This document shows, piece by piece, positions 1-10,900 of a DNA stretch of 64,000 nucleotides. The notes under the pieces were generated by a model. The model was not told where the DNA came from. It ran no database searches and saw only the letters and a program-made list of their open reading frames with translations. Made by a program: the position numbers and the translations under genes. Position 1 is the stretch's first letter; the number at the start of each line of letters is the position of its first letter. This stretch comes from Yamagishiella unicocca (Eukaryota; Chlorophyta; Chlorophyceae; Chlamydomonadales; Volvocaceae): the NCBI GenBank assembly GCA_003116995.1, contig BDSL01000079.1:124001-188000 (forward strand), given 5' to 3'.

Positions 1-227
1 ACCGAGCCGACGAAACCGCCTTCGGCAGTACACCGCTTCTCTCCCCGGGCACCGTCACCACACACACACATACGTGGTGAACCAACCCGCCGCTTGGCGG
101 TTACGTTAACACATGCGGCTCCGTTTATCCGAACATACATCATGCCCGGCCGCAAAGCCGTACACACCGTACCCCTTGCCTCAGGCTCAGGTAATCGTGG
201 GGACAAGCGCTACACACAGTTCTTGTC
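1..227. other. Region left of the rhodopsin-kinase stop codon
   Basis: Probably the 3' untranslated start of the minus-strand rhodopsin gene. It contains a short (CA) tract at 61-71. I see no convincing gene and no chlamydomonad TGTAA polyadenylation motif on the minus strand here. Confidence 0.4.
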
Positions 228-1658
228 CTACTTGGATTCGCCCTTGGAGGAAGCGCCCTTGGTGGACCTCCCGAAAAGGCGCGTGAGCTTGGACCCCTTC
301 TTGGACACCTTTTCGGCGGCTGAGGCACCACCAGCAGCGCCCGGGGGGGCGGAGCTGATCGTCTCACTCGCCACCGACTGCGCCGCCTGCACTAGCGGTT
401 GCTGCAGGTGCGGCTGCAAGTGCCCTCCAGGACCCAGTTCATGCTGGGCCGGCGACATCGCGTCGGACGTCCCCGCCCCCCATGCCATTGCCTCCCGCTG
501 TTGCATCTGCTGTTGCTGCTGCTGCATCTGCTGTTGCTGCAGCTGCATCTGCTGCTGCAGCTGCAGATGCTGTAGCTGCTGCTGCTGTAGCTGGTGCTGC
601 AGCTGCTGGTGCTGCAGCTGCTGCTGCTGCTGCAGCCCGCCGCTGAAGCCGCCCCGGGGCGAGCCGGGGCTGGGTCCCAGCTGTGAAGCAGCCGGCTGGA
701 GCGCAGGCAGCGGCGCCAGGGACTGCGACTGCGGCTGCTGGTTCTGCGGGCCCGCCATCAACATCGAAAACATATCACGGCCGGGGTTGGACTGCAGCGC
801 CTCCAGCTGCTGCCGCATCGCCGTCAGCTCGTTTCTCAGCGCCCGGATCTGTGGCTCCGCCGCCGTCGCCTCGGGGTCCAGTGTGCAGCCCGCCAGCTGC
901 GTGCTGATGCCCCCCACGACCATAACCGGACCGCTGCCGCCTCCCCCATGACCCATCGACGAGCGGTGCCCGGGAATGGAGGCGTTGCCGTACAGGAACG
1001 ACATGCCCGGCGGCATGCTGGGCGGCGCCGCCGTGCCGCCGCCGCCGCCGCCGGCCGTGGAGATGGACGAGCTGTGCTGTGCGTGCACGCCGCTGTCGGC
1101 GTGGCCGCCCGCGGTGCTGGCGGCGGCGGTGGCAGCTGCGACCGCAGCCGCCGCGGCCTGCAAGCTGAAGGTGATGCAAGGCCCGCCAGAGGACGAGTCG
1201 AGCTGCGGGTTGCCACCCGCGAGGCTGCTGGTGTGGGCCACGGAGCCGCCGCCACCGCCCCCGCCGGCGCCGGCGCCGCCGCCGCCGCCGCCGGGCCCCA
1301 CTCCCGTGCCGGCGGCCCCGGCCGCGTGGAGGCTGTTCCCGGCACTGGCCTGGCTGGTGCCGTTGCCGCTGCCGGTGTAACCGCCGCTGCCGGCCAGATG
1401 GTGCCCCACGCGGCCCGCCGCGTCCGAGTCCAGACCGAACGTGTGGCTGAAGGCGCGGGAGGCGGCACGTGACACGGCCAGGCCGTTGCCGTACAGTCCC
1501 AGGCTGGTGTTGAAGGCCGTTGAGGTGCTGGCTGATGCGGCGTGCGCCAGCTCCCCAGCGGTCGCGGTGTTGTGAGGGCTGATGACGGAACCCAAGCCGC
1601 CGCCGGCAGCCGTGAATGGACCACCCGTGGCGGTGCTGGAGGGGCGCGTACTGATGCC

Positions 1659-1698
<40 letters not shown>

Positions 1699-1970
1699 CT
1701 GCCGGGGGTCATCGCGGGCGCCTGCGCCATGCGCTGCTGCTGCTGCTGCTGCTGCTGCGACTGCCCGGAGCCGGCGGTTGCGGAGGCAGAGCCGGAGCCC
1801 TTGTCCGTCTCGTCCGTTGGGGAGCGCCGGAAGACGCTGCTGCGCAGTATGCTGCCGGAGAACAGCAGCTGAGGCGGCAAGTACTGGTGCGAGAAGGGAT
1901 GAGCCTCCACCAGCCACAGCCGCTGGGCCGCCATGGGCGCGGCGGCGGCGGCGCCGCCGCCGCCAGCGCC
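228..1970 (-). other. Low-complexity C-terminal tail of the rhodopsin kinase
   Basis: The final 580 or so residues are Gly-, Ser-, Ala- and Gln-rich. They include a short poly-Q (near 1730-1760), a Gly-Asn alternation (1655-1700), poly-Gly tracts (1250-1300), a possible short coiled coil ([18 protein letters not shown], near 790-850), a long Gln/Leu/His-rich stretch (about 480-640), and a basic end, [16 protein letters not shown]. The reading frame stays open through all repeats and ends in TAG at 230-228. Such tails are common in chlamydomonad signalling proteins; no function is assigned. Confidence 0.8.
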
Positions 1971-4900
1971 GCCGTTGTCGTCGGACTCCAAGAACAGCGG
2001 TCCGCGGATGTCGGCGGTTGCGCCGCTGAAGCGCAGCGCCTGCGCCTCCACGTCGGGCGTCACGATGGTCATTGGGGGCGCGCGGCGGGCCAGATCCAGG
2101 AGCTCGGCCAGCACAGGGCCGAAGTACAGCATGGAGGAGCCGGCGGCGGCGGCGGCGGTGCCGTGGCCCATGATGGTCCCCAGCGCCAGCGCCTGCTGCA
2201 GCTGCAGACAGGTGGTGGTCCCGGGCACGGGGATGGTGGCGGCGGCCTCCAGGAGGGACCGCCCCACTCGGTGGAGGGCGGCGAGGCGCAGCCCCGCGGC
2301 CGCTGTGGCTGCGTCGACGTCGCCGCTGCCGGAGGGCAGCGGCGACGGCAGTACGGCGGCGGACATGACGCCGCTGCCGGCCTCGATCTTGATGGCGCCG
2401 TGGGCCGCAACCGCCCGATCGAATGCGGACAGCATGCGGCCGGACAGCTCAGCCATCTCGGCTGGGAGTAGCATGCAGCACAGGCCAGCGTAGTCGGCAA
2501 CTGACACCACCAGGCATGCAGTCTCGGGCCACACGTGCACCTGGCCGGTTCCGGCTGGGACCGAAGCAGCCGCGGCGGCAGCCGCGGCGGCGGCAGCAGC
2601 AGCGGCGGCAGCAGCGGCAGCGGAGGCTTGGAAGGGTGCAGTGATGGAGGTTGGAGGGCCCACCACGCGCGGTGGCGTCATGGCGGCGGTGGTCAGGTCC
2701 GCTTCCGCCAGGGCGGCCGCGGCGGCGCTAGCGGCCCGCGGGTCGCTTTCCTCGGCTGAGGACTCGGCTTGGGAGGGCGACCGGGCAGGAACGGCATCCC
2801 TGGAGCGCAGGTGCAGGCGAATACGCGCCAACAGCTCGTTGCGCCTGCGGGGCGGGGAGAGGCGGGGAGGGACGGGGAGGGGAGGGGGTTCTTGGGTATC
2901 TTGGTCGGGACGAGCGAGGGGGACGGGTGCGAGCGGCGCGCTGTGTCTCTTCAGCCCGAGCCGGGCTGGACGGCTCCATGGCATCCGCGCCACTGCGTGC
3001 TGGCACATGCATGCGGTCCGGTCCAGAGTACAGGGCCATCCGTTCCCTCGCCACGCCACCTCCCCCCCACACCCACACCCACCAGGGACCCCCACGCGAC
3101 CCACCTGAAGGGCTTGGTGACGTAGGTGTTGGCTCCGCACTTGAGCCCCTCCACCACTGCGCTCTCGTTGTGCCGCGCGGACAGCATGACGATGGGCACC
3201 TGCGGGGGAGCGGGGGGGGGCGCAGGAGTGGGGGAGCGGGGCGGGGGGGGCAGAAGCAGGGGGAGGAAACTCGAACCATTGAATCGACGCGTGGGGTGGT
3301 GGCAGTGGTGGCGGTAGGGAGGACGCGAGGAAGGGGGTTGGCGAGCTTGGAGGTGGGGCTTGTGGAATTGGAGTCGAGGGTTATGGAGTGGTGGAAAACG
3401 ACCCCTGCGCCGCCTTGGGCGGGTCGGCAACAGGTAAGCGAAGATTGTGAGGCAACATTCCCCAACCCCACAGTCCCCTGCCGCCCCCCTCCTGCAAACC
3501 AGCGCCGTCCGCTGTAGCCACTGCTCGCTGTGCTTTCGCATGGCAGCGCTATTCCGCGGCCCCACCTGCTGCTTGTTGTACATCTGTCGGATGCAGCGGC
3601 ACACGTCGAAGCCCGTCATGTCGGGCAGCGAGCAGTCGAGCAGCACCAGGTCGGGGGGGATGCCGCCGTTGTTGCTGCCGCACACGTACGACAGGCCCTG
3701 CGCGCCCGTGCTGGCCTGAGAGGTGGAAGGAAAGGCGGGGGGGAGGCGGAGGGTGGGAGGAGGGCGGTGGGAGGAGGGCGGTGGGAGGAGGGCGGTGGGA
3801 GGCGGCGGTGTGAGGGGGGGGGTGAGGCCGCGGGGTGCTCTGGTGTTCTTCTAGCAGACGCACCAGGAGGGGCCGCGGAGGAGCTGATCCTGGGGCGGCA
3901 GGGAGATCAGCGACGGGAGAGGGGCCCACAACGACCCATGAGGGAAGCGCTTTGTCGTACCACTTTTGTCGTACTGCGTTGTCGTACCGCTTTGTCGTAC
4001 CGCACACACAGAAACGGGTGCTGTTGTCCGTGACTCCCTCCCCCCCTCGCCGCTCAGTTTCCACCACGGTAAAACACACCGGCCCTCCCCCCCCGCCGCC
4101 ACCACTCCCCTCACCCGCACGTATCGGTAGTGCTGGCTGCTCAGCATGCCTTGCAGCACCACCTGGTTGACGTCGTCGTCGTCGATGCACACGATCAGCC
4201 GCTGGTCGCCGCCGCTGGCGCCCGGAGAGCTGGTGCGAAGCTGCACCCCCCCCACGCTGCCAACAGCGTCAGCCATGTTGCCACTATCCAGGAGGCCCCC
4301 GGTGCCTCCCGGGGGTGTGGCGCCCCCAGGCGGCACCTCCCCGACCACCATCGACGACATCGTCTCCATGGCAGCTGCGGGCGGCGCAATCGCCGTTTCG
4401 AAAGGGGTTTGGGGGTGGGGTTCAGGGTTTTTGGGTGATGTGTCCGATCCCCCTCGTGCACAGCCCGGCATGCAGCCTTGCCCCACGCACCCTATGCACG
4501 CTGCCGCAGCAGCCCCCTGCCTCGGCTGAGGGCCGAGACCGCCCCAGGCCTGAGGAGGTCCGCTGTTCGAGCCCGTGCTGACGCAAAAGACCTAGTCAAA
4601 GTCACCCTTCCCCTCCGGTGCCTCCCCACCGTCGTCGTGCTCCCAGTCTCCGTACGCCAGCTGCGCCCGGATGCGCGCCAGCAGCTCGTTGCGCTTGAAG
4701 GGCTTACTCACGTAGTCGTCGGCACCCAGGTCCAAGCCGCACACCACATGCTCCTCCTCCGTCTGGAGGTCCAGGGAGGCGGTGGGGGTGGGGGTGGTGT
4801 CCAGGGAGCGGGTGGGGGGGTGTTAGACATCATTTTAATGAGTCGTTGTCAACCAACGGGGGTGGTGGTGGACTGGGCCGGTGCGGGCTGCGCGGGATAT

Positions 4901-7900
4901 GGGAGCTGAATAGAGGTGAGGTGAGGTTGATGGTGGGCGGTGAGACCAGGAGGCTAGGCGGCGCCGGGAGGCCTCGGCGGTGATCCGCGGGGACCCACTC
5001 GACCCGGCTCAAATCCCTTGCGACGCCATACCCCCTTACACCAAGCCCCCGCACCACAGCCCCACCAGGTGCGGCCCCCCCTTTACACGGTTTTTTCGGG
5101 CATCCACGGGTCTCCCTCGAACCCCCCTTTACACCAAGCCGCCATACCCAAGCCCCACCACACCAGGTTCGCCCCCACCTGCGCCGACACCATGATGATG
5201 GGCATGTGCACGTTGGGCGTCATGGCGCGAAGCCGCTGCAGCACTTCGTACCTGGAGGGCGCGGGGGAGGGGGGGACAAGGGCGGTGGGTTGCGAGGGAA
5301 ACCCCCAAGGGCGGTGGGAGGGCACTCCGCGGATCCCAGGAGCGACGTGGGCCGCTAGCGGGTGGGTACGACACCACCCGTTCAGCACCCACACGCCATC
5401 GTCAGGGACCTGGGCCCGGCCCCCGACACCTCCACTGGGCGTCCGGCAGCAGCGCAGTGCCACCGCAACGACCCACTCAGCCCACTGCAACAGCAAGCAA
5501 TGCCCCGAAACCCTCCCTCCCCTCCCTCCCTCCCCTCCCTCCCTCCCCTCCCTCCCTCCCCTCCCTCCCTCCCCTCCCTCCCCTCCCTCCCTCCCTCCCT
5601 CCCCTCCCTCCCTCCCCCCCCCACCCGTCCATCTCCGGCATCATGCAGTCGAGCAGCACCAGGTCCGGCAGCGCGGGGGCTGACGCCACGTAGCGCAGCG
5701 CCTCAGCGCCTCCAGGCACCGCCACGACCTCGTAGCCTGCGGGGGGGAGGGGGGAGAGGGGGCAGGCAGGAGACACCGTGGTCGGAAGCTGGAGAAAATA
5801 GAAGGGTAGGGGGCCGCGGAGGGGCCCGCAGAGGGAGCAGTGGAGGTGGAGGGGGCCCAGAGGTGGAGGGGGCCCAGAGGGAGCAGCGGAGGGAGCAGCG
5901 GAGGGAGCAGCGGAGGGAGCAGCGGAGGGAGCAGCGGAGGTGGGGGGATGCGCACGAGACCCCTGGCTAGCGCTCCGGACACGTGAGCCCCGGGCAGTGC
6001 GGGCAGGGGCAGCCGCCTCACGCTCCCGTCCCCGCCGGCCTCACCCACATCACCCGCGCAGGCAGTCCACGGACACGTACTAGTCACTCGTCCAGTGCTG
6101 CCCGACCCGCGGGTCACCCTCCCCCTTGCACCCTCCCCCGCCCCTCTCCAGCATGCACCTCAAAACGTCTGTTCTAAACGGTTTTTTCTGGCATCCACGG
6201 GTCTTCCTCGAACCCCGCCCCTACCCGTGCTCCCCAGCAGCGACTTGACGACTGACTGGTTCACCAGGTCGTCGTCCACCGACAGCAGCAGATAGCGCTT
6301 GTACATGGTGTAGTGGAAGGTCCGGGGGCCTGAAGGCGCACACGGCGGGGGGTTCGAGGGAAACCCACACGGCGGGGGGGGGGGATAAGAGAATCCGCGA
6401 ATCCACGGCCGACAAACCGAGGGTGGTGAAGGTGATGGTATAGCGGGGCGGCGCGGCAAGGAGAAGGAGCGGAGGGGCGGGGGAGGCGTTGTGAGCGGGG
6501 GGTAAGGGAGCGGTGTGTATGGGCAGCTGCTGCACCGCGGAGACATCGCGTACACGGTACACCCTAAGGTCAGCGTATGAAGGCGGGCGCCTCCTTCCTC
6601 CCAGCCCGGCCCCACTCAACCCCTCCTGAAGTCGTCCTCTGTGCCCGTCCTCTGTGCCCTGTTGCCGTGTAAGCCCCTTCCCAGGTTCCCCACCGGGTTT
6701 TCACTACCCCCGCCCTTCCCCGCCTCCGCTGGCGCACACATTGCAGCCGCGTATCGAAACAGAGGCCGTGTATGAGCTTCGTTCATTCAATCATCCACTC
6801 ATTCAATCACCCACTCCTTCACTCATTTAAGCTTTCACACCCACCGTGTACGATCTTTGCCTCGCTGCCAACAAGCTGCTCCGCGACCTCGGCCACCCGG
6901 GAACCGCCGACGGCGGCCGCTGCGTGGATTCCGTCAACGGCGACAACCCCCGCAGTGAGGGGGGCCCCCGCGGCCACAACCCGGCTCGCCCTCGCCGCCG
7001 TTGCATGGGCGGCAACGTTGGGTGACTGTACGGTAGGCGACAGCACGATATCGCCCGAGGGGGGGAGGGACTCACGCGCCGACTGGGCATAAGGCCTGGA
7101 TGACGCGAGCGCGGACAGCTCGGCGGCGTTGTACATCAGCTCGCCTGCGCGGTGGGGCCGCGGGGGGGTTCGAGGAAGACCCGTGGATGCCCCAAAAAAC
7201 GGTTTAAAACAGACGTTTTGGGATGCATGCTGGAGAACTGGGTTGGGGATACTAAAGCCGAAGGTCGTAATATGACCTTTGGCCGCGGGGGGGGGGGGGT
7301 CGCAGCGGGTTTTGAGGCTGTGGCCGCGCGGTATGAGTGATGTGTGCTAACAACTCAAGCGGCTGCATAAAAAAGACGCGCCCATCATCGCCGACTACCG
7401 CCACCCCAGCTGCGTATTCCCTCCCTCCTGCCCGCTGTGTCACTGCAAGACCCCCTCCCCACCACATACAACAAACATCCGCCCGATAGCCCCTCCCTCT
7501 CCCCCTCCTCCCCCACCGCCCGACGCACCATACTGCTCCAGCTCCGAATCCGGCGCCCCACCCGCGACGGGCCCCTGCCTGGCCGGCCGCCTGCTGGCGT
7601 CGCTGCTGCTAATGACGGTGCTGCTGTCGTCGCCTCCATCGCCGCCGCCAGTCCGCGGTGAGATTCCAGAGATGGTGGCGCTGGCGCCGCCTCGGGGGTC
7701 GCCGCTGCCGCTGATGCTGCCCCCCAGCTGCGAGCCGTCACTCGTGCCAATGAGGTTGCTGCGCCTCAGCGCTGCCTTGGCGTCCTCTAAGGACTCCCGG
7801 CCCATGGCCCTGCAGTCGAGAGGGGCCCAGGGGGGTAGGCACGGCCATCAGGGTGGGAGAGGGTATAAGAGGAAACCCAAGGACATCAGAAGCGGGAGAG

Positions 7901-10900
7901 GGTATGAGAGGAAACCCGTAGGACGGCACTGAAAGGTCAGACCAGGGGGAGAGCCACCGGCCCACCCACCTGGCCAGCGGCAATGTGAACGTGAAGGCGG
8001 CGCCCTTTCCCTCAATGGACGACACATTGATGGTGCCGCCGTGGGCCTTGACCAGCTCCTGTGGGGTGAGCGGTGAGCAGCGGGCAGGCAGGCGGGCAGG
8101 CAGGGGGGCAGGCGGGGGGGCAGGCAGGCGTGGCCTCAGCACTAGGGAGGGAGGGACGAGGCGTGGGAGCAGGGCCGGATGCTATTATGGTGCCCCCCTC
8201 CCAGATACGACAGCAGCGAGGACCAACCCAACAACACCCGCACGCCCCACCTGTACGATGTTCAGCCCCAGGCCGAAGCCGCCGTACTTGCGGCTGATGG
8301 ACATGTCGACCTGCGGTGCGGCCGGAGGCGGGAGGGCGGGTGGGAGGGAGGCGCCATCGGATCGAGTAAACACTCGCCTGCACCCCCCGGTACCTGATGC
8401 CGGCGCCGTCCCTCCCTCTGCCTTTTGCTGAGCCGACCCCCACCCCCCGGGCCCCCTTTCCTCCTCGGATTACTGCGTCGTATAAGATCGGTTTTGACAC
8501 GTATGTCCCCCGACCCCTGGGGCTCTTGGTGTCCCCGCCGCTCCTCCCCTCCCCTCCCCTCCCCTCCCGGCATGTGCTCCAGCATGCGCCTGCACCCTTG
8601 TGTCCGCGGACGACTGCGCCAGCTCTTGTACCCATGCCATGTAACCGGGTCTTCATGCCACTCCCCTCCCTGGACCTGCCTGTTCGAAGGGCAGGAAGAT
8701 GGTTGCCAGCTTGTTGCGCGGGATGCCGATGCCGGTGTCCGACACGGTCACCGCCACACGTCGGCCGCCCTCCACCTGGCGGGCGGTGACGCGGATCTGT
8801 CCGCGCCGCGTGAACTTCGCCGCATTGCCAAGGAGGTTGTTCAGGATCTACAGGGAGGGGCGGGAGCATGCAGGGTTGGGTGGGGTGGCGAGGGGAGGGG
8901 TGAGCGGGAGCATGCAGGGTTGGGTGGGGAGGGGAGGGGTGAGCGGGAGCATGCAGGGTTGGGTGGGGCGGGAGGGGTGAGCGGGAGCATGCAGGGTTGG
9001 GTGGGGAGGGGAGGGGTGAGCGGGAGCATGCAGGGTGGGGTGGGGTGGCGAGGGGCGGGGTGAGCGGGAGCATGCAGGGTTGGGTGGCGAGGGGAGGGGT
9101 GAGCGGGAGCATGCAGGGTGGGGTGGCGAGGGGAGGGGTGAGCGGGAGCATGCAGGGTGGGGTGGGGTGGCGAGGGGCGGGGTGAGCGGGAGCATGCAGG
9201 GTTGGGTGGGGAGGGGAGGGGTGAGCGGGAGCATGCAGGGTGGGGTGGGGTGGCGAGGGGCGGGGTGAGCGGGAGCATGCAGGGTTTGGTGGGGAGGGGA
9301 GGGGTGAGCGGGTTTGACGCCCAGGGCAAACCAAGGGGCGCGTGGGGTCCGGCTCGCCGCTGACGTGGCGAAATGAACTGCATCAACACGGTAGCGAGTG
9401 GCCACGCGCGCGTACGGCACACCGTCGTACATACCTGTACGATCCTCCCCGTGTCCCCCATGACCAGCATGCGAGGTGGCACCAGGTTGGCCAGCACCAC
9501 CTCCCCGTCCACCAGGGAGCGGGTCAGGTCCAGGACGTCATCTACGACGTGTCGGAGGGTCACCTGGGGGAGGAGGTGGTGGGGAGGAGGTGGTAGGGAG
9601 GAGGTGGTAGGGAGGCAGTGGTAGAGAGGAAGCCCCCGTGTTCGAGGGGTTCCGGGATGTGAGATGGGTGAGGGGGGAAACGCTCCTACCCGGTGAAAAC
9701 GACTAGTAGGGAGCGGTGGGAGCCAACTCCAACACCCTCACGCCCCCACGACCTCACCCCCCCTCGTAACCTCACCCCTCCAAACACCCACTTCCGACCC
9801 TCAGGCCATCCCCTTTGCCCGGCAACCTAGCGCCACAAGAAATAAACCCTGCCCACCCCCGCACCCCCCGCCCCTCCCCCGCCCCACCTGCTCCTGCTTG
9901 AGCACCAGCTTGTTCTGCCTCAGCGCCGCTGCGTCCATCACGTCGTTGATGAGCGCCAGCAGGCGGGCGCCGGAGGTCCGGATGATGTAGATCTGCCGCC
10001 GCACCCCCTCCGGCAGCACCCCACAGCAGCCGGACAGCATGCCCTCGGAGATGCCTTCGACAAGGAGCCCGGGGGCGAGGAGGGGGGAGGGAGGGAGGGA
10101 GGGTGGTGTTATAAGAGGATCCGCGAGTCCTCGAGGGGGGATTTCGAGGAAGACCCGTGGATGCGAGAATAACCGTTTAGGAAAGACGTTTCTGGGGAGG
10201 GGGGAGGGTGTGGCTCGCCCATGTCAGTATTGGGGTATCGCGGACCGGGGATCGGGGAACGGGCGTGTGAGCACCACCACCCGTGGCCTGTGGAGACGAG
10301 GTGGCATGGAACCCTCCGTGCGCGTGCGGAACCCTCTAAAGCCGGCGCGGGGTGAGGTGGGGGGGAGGGTGCCGCGCACCTATGATGCCGTTCAGCGGTG
10401 TTCGCAGCTCGTGGCTGACGGAGCTCATGAAGCGCTCCTTCTGCTCCAGGAGGGCCTGGCGTGGCGGGCAGGGGGCGGAGGGGGGGGGGGTTGGACTGGC
10501 CGGTGAACTGATGGAGGAGACGAGGCAGGGGGGAGGCGGGGCGCGGGTGTCGGTTTGGGGGCCACACCCGGGCGTGTAGGGAGCAGCCCAATGAGAGCGG
10601 GAAGGCGTCTAAAGGACCTCCCAGCACGCACCCGCGTCATTACCCTCCGCTTCCCACCCCTCCAGTCCCCACCTGCAGCTCCGCAATCAGCTTGGCCTTG
10701 CTGCTGCCCTCTATGACCCGCATGGCGCTCTCCCGCCGCGCCTCGAACTCCTTGAACGAGCTGAGCATCAGCGTGGAGGAGAAGAGGACCTGAGGCGGGG
10801 CGGCGGCACGGGGGGGTGGGGGGGTTTGGGGCGGGCCGGGGAGGGGTCGAGCCCAAGGGGAGGGCGGGGTGAGGGGAGATGGGGCAGGCTTGAGGGATAG

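Larger units (their letters stand above)
4606..6329 (-). other. Receiver domain 1
   Basis: Four exons encode a complete response-regulator fold. The acidic pair lies in [17 protein letters not shown] (6329-6225). The phosphoacceptor Asp is in [15 protein letters not shown] (5736-5625; model residue 772). The Ser switch residue is in PIIMVSAQ (5251-5179), and the conserved Lys is in ADDYVSKPF (4762-4606). It ends with a basic helix [12 protein letters not shown]. All four hallmark positions are present, so it should accept phosphate from the kinase. The intron between the Asp exon and the next one contains a long CCCTCC tract. Confidence 0.93.
7970..10455 (-). other. Histidine kinase core (H, N, F, G boxes all present)
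   Basis: The dimerisation domain has [14 protein letters not shown] in exon 10455-10380; its His (model residue 299) is the phosphoacceptor. A second helix ([14 protein letters not shown]) follows in 10054-9888, then a conserved [10 protein letters not shown] segment in 9563-9435. The ATP-binding lobe has the N-box [12 protein letters not shown], the G1 box DTGIGIP and the F-box FLPFEQ in 8847-8680, the G2 box [10 protein letters not shown] in 8310-8251, and the G3-like [11 protein letters not shown] in 8058-7970. All residues expected for autophosphorylation are intact, unlike the downstream cyclase-like domain. The F-box exon ends at a GC donor; only this choice restores the reading [14 protein letters not shown]. 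Confidence 0.95.

Noticed and set aside
94..951. Plus-strand 285-codon open frame, very Cys-rich
   Set aside because: It is the antisense of the Gln/Leu-rich coding tail of the rhodopsin kinase; CAG repeats read as Cys codons on the other strand.
775..1917. Long Arg-rich minus-strand frame of 380 codons
   Set aside because: It overlaps the kinase tail in a shifted frame and has only compositional sequence, whereas the main frame carries domains up to its start.
8012..9334. Minus-strand 440-codon frame with repeated [16 protein letters not shown] sequence
   Set aside because: It is the intronic minisatellite read through; the flanking kinase exons are in other frames with proper splice sites.
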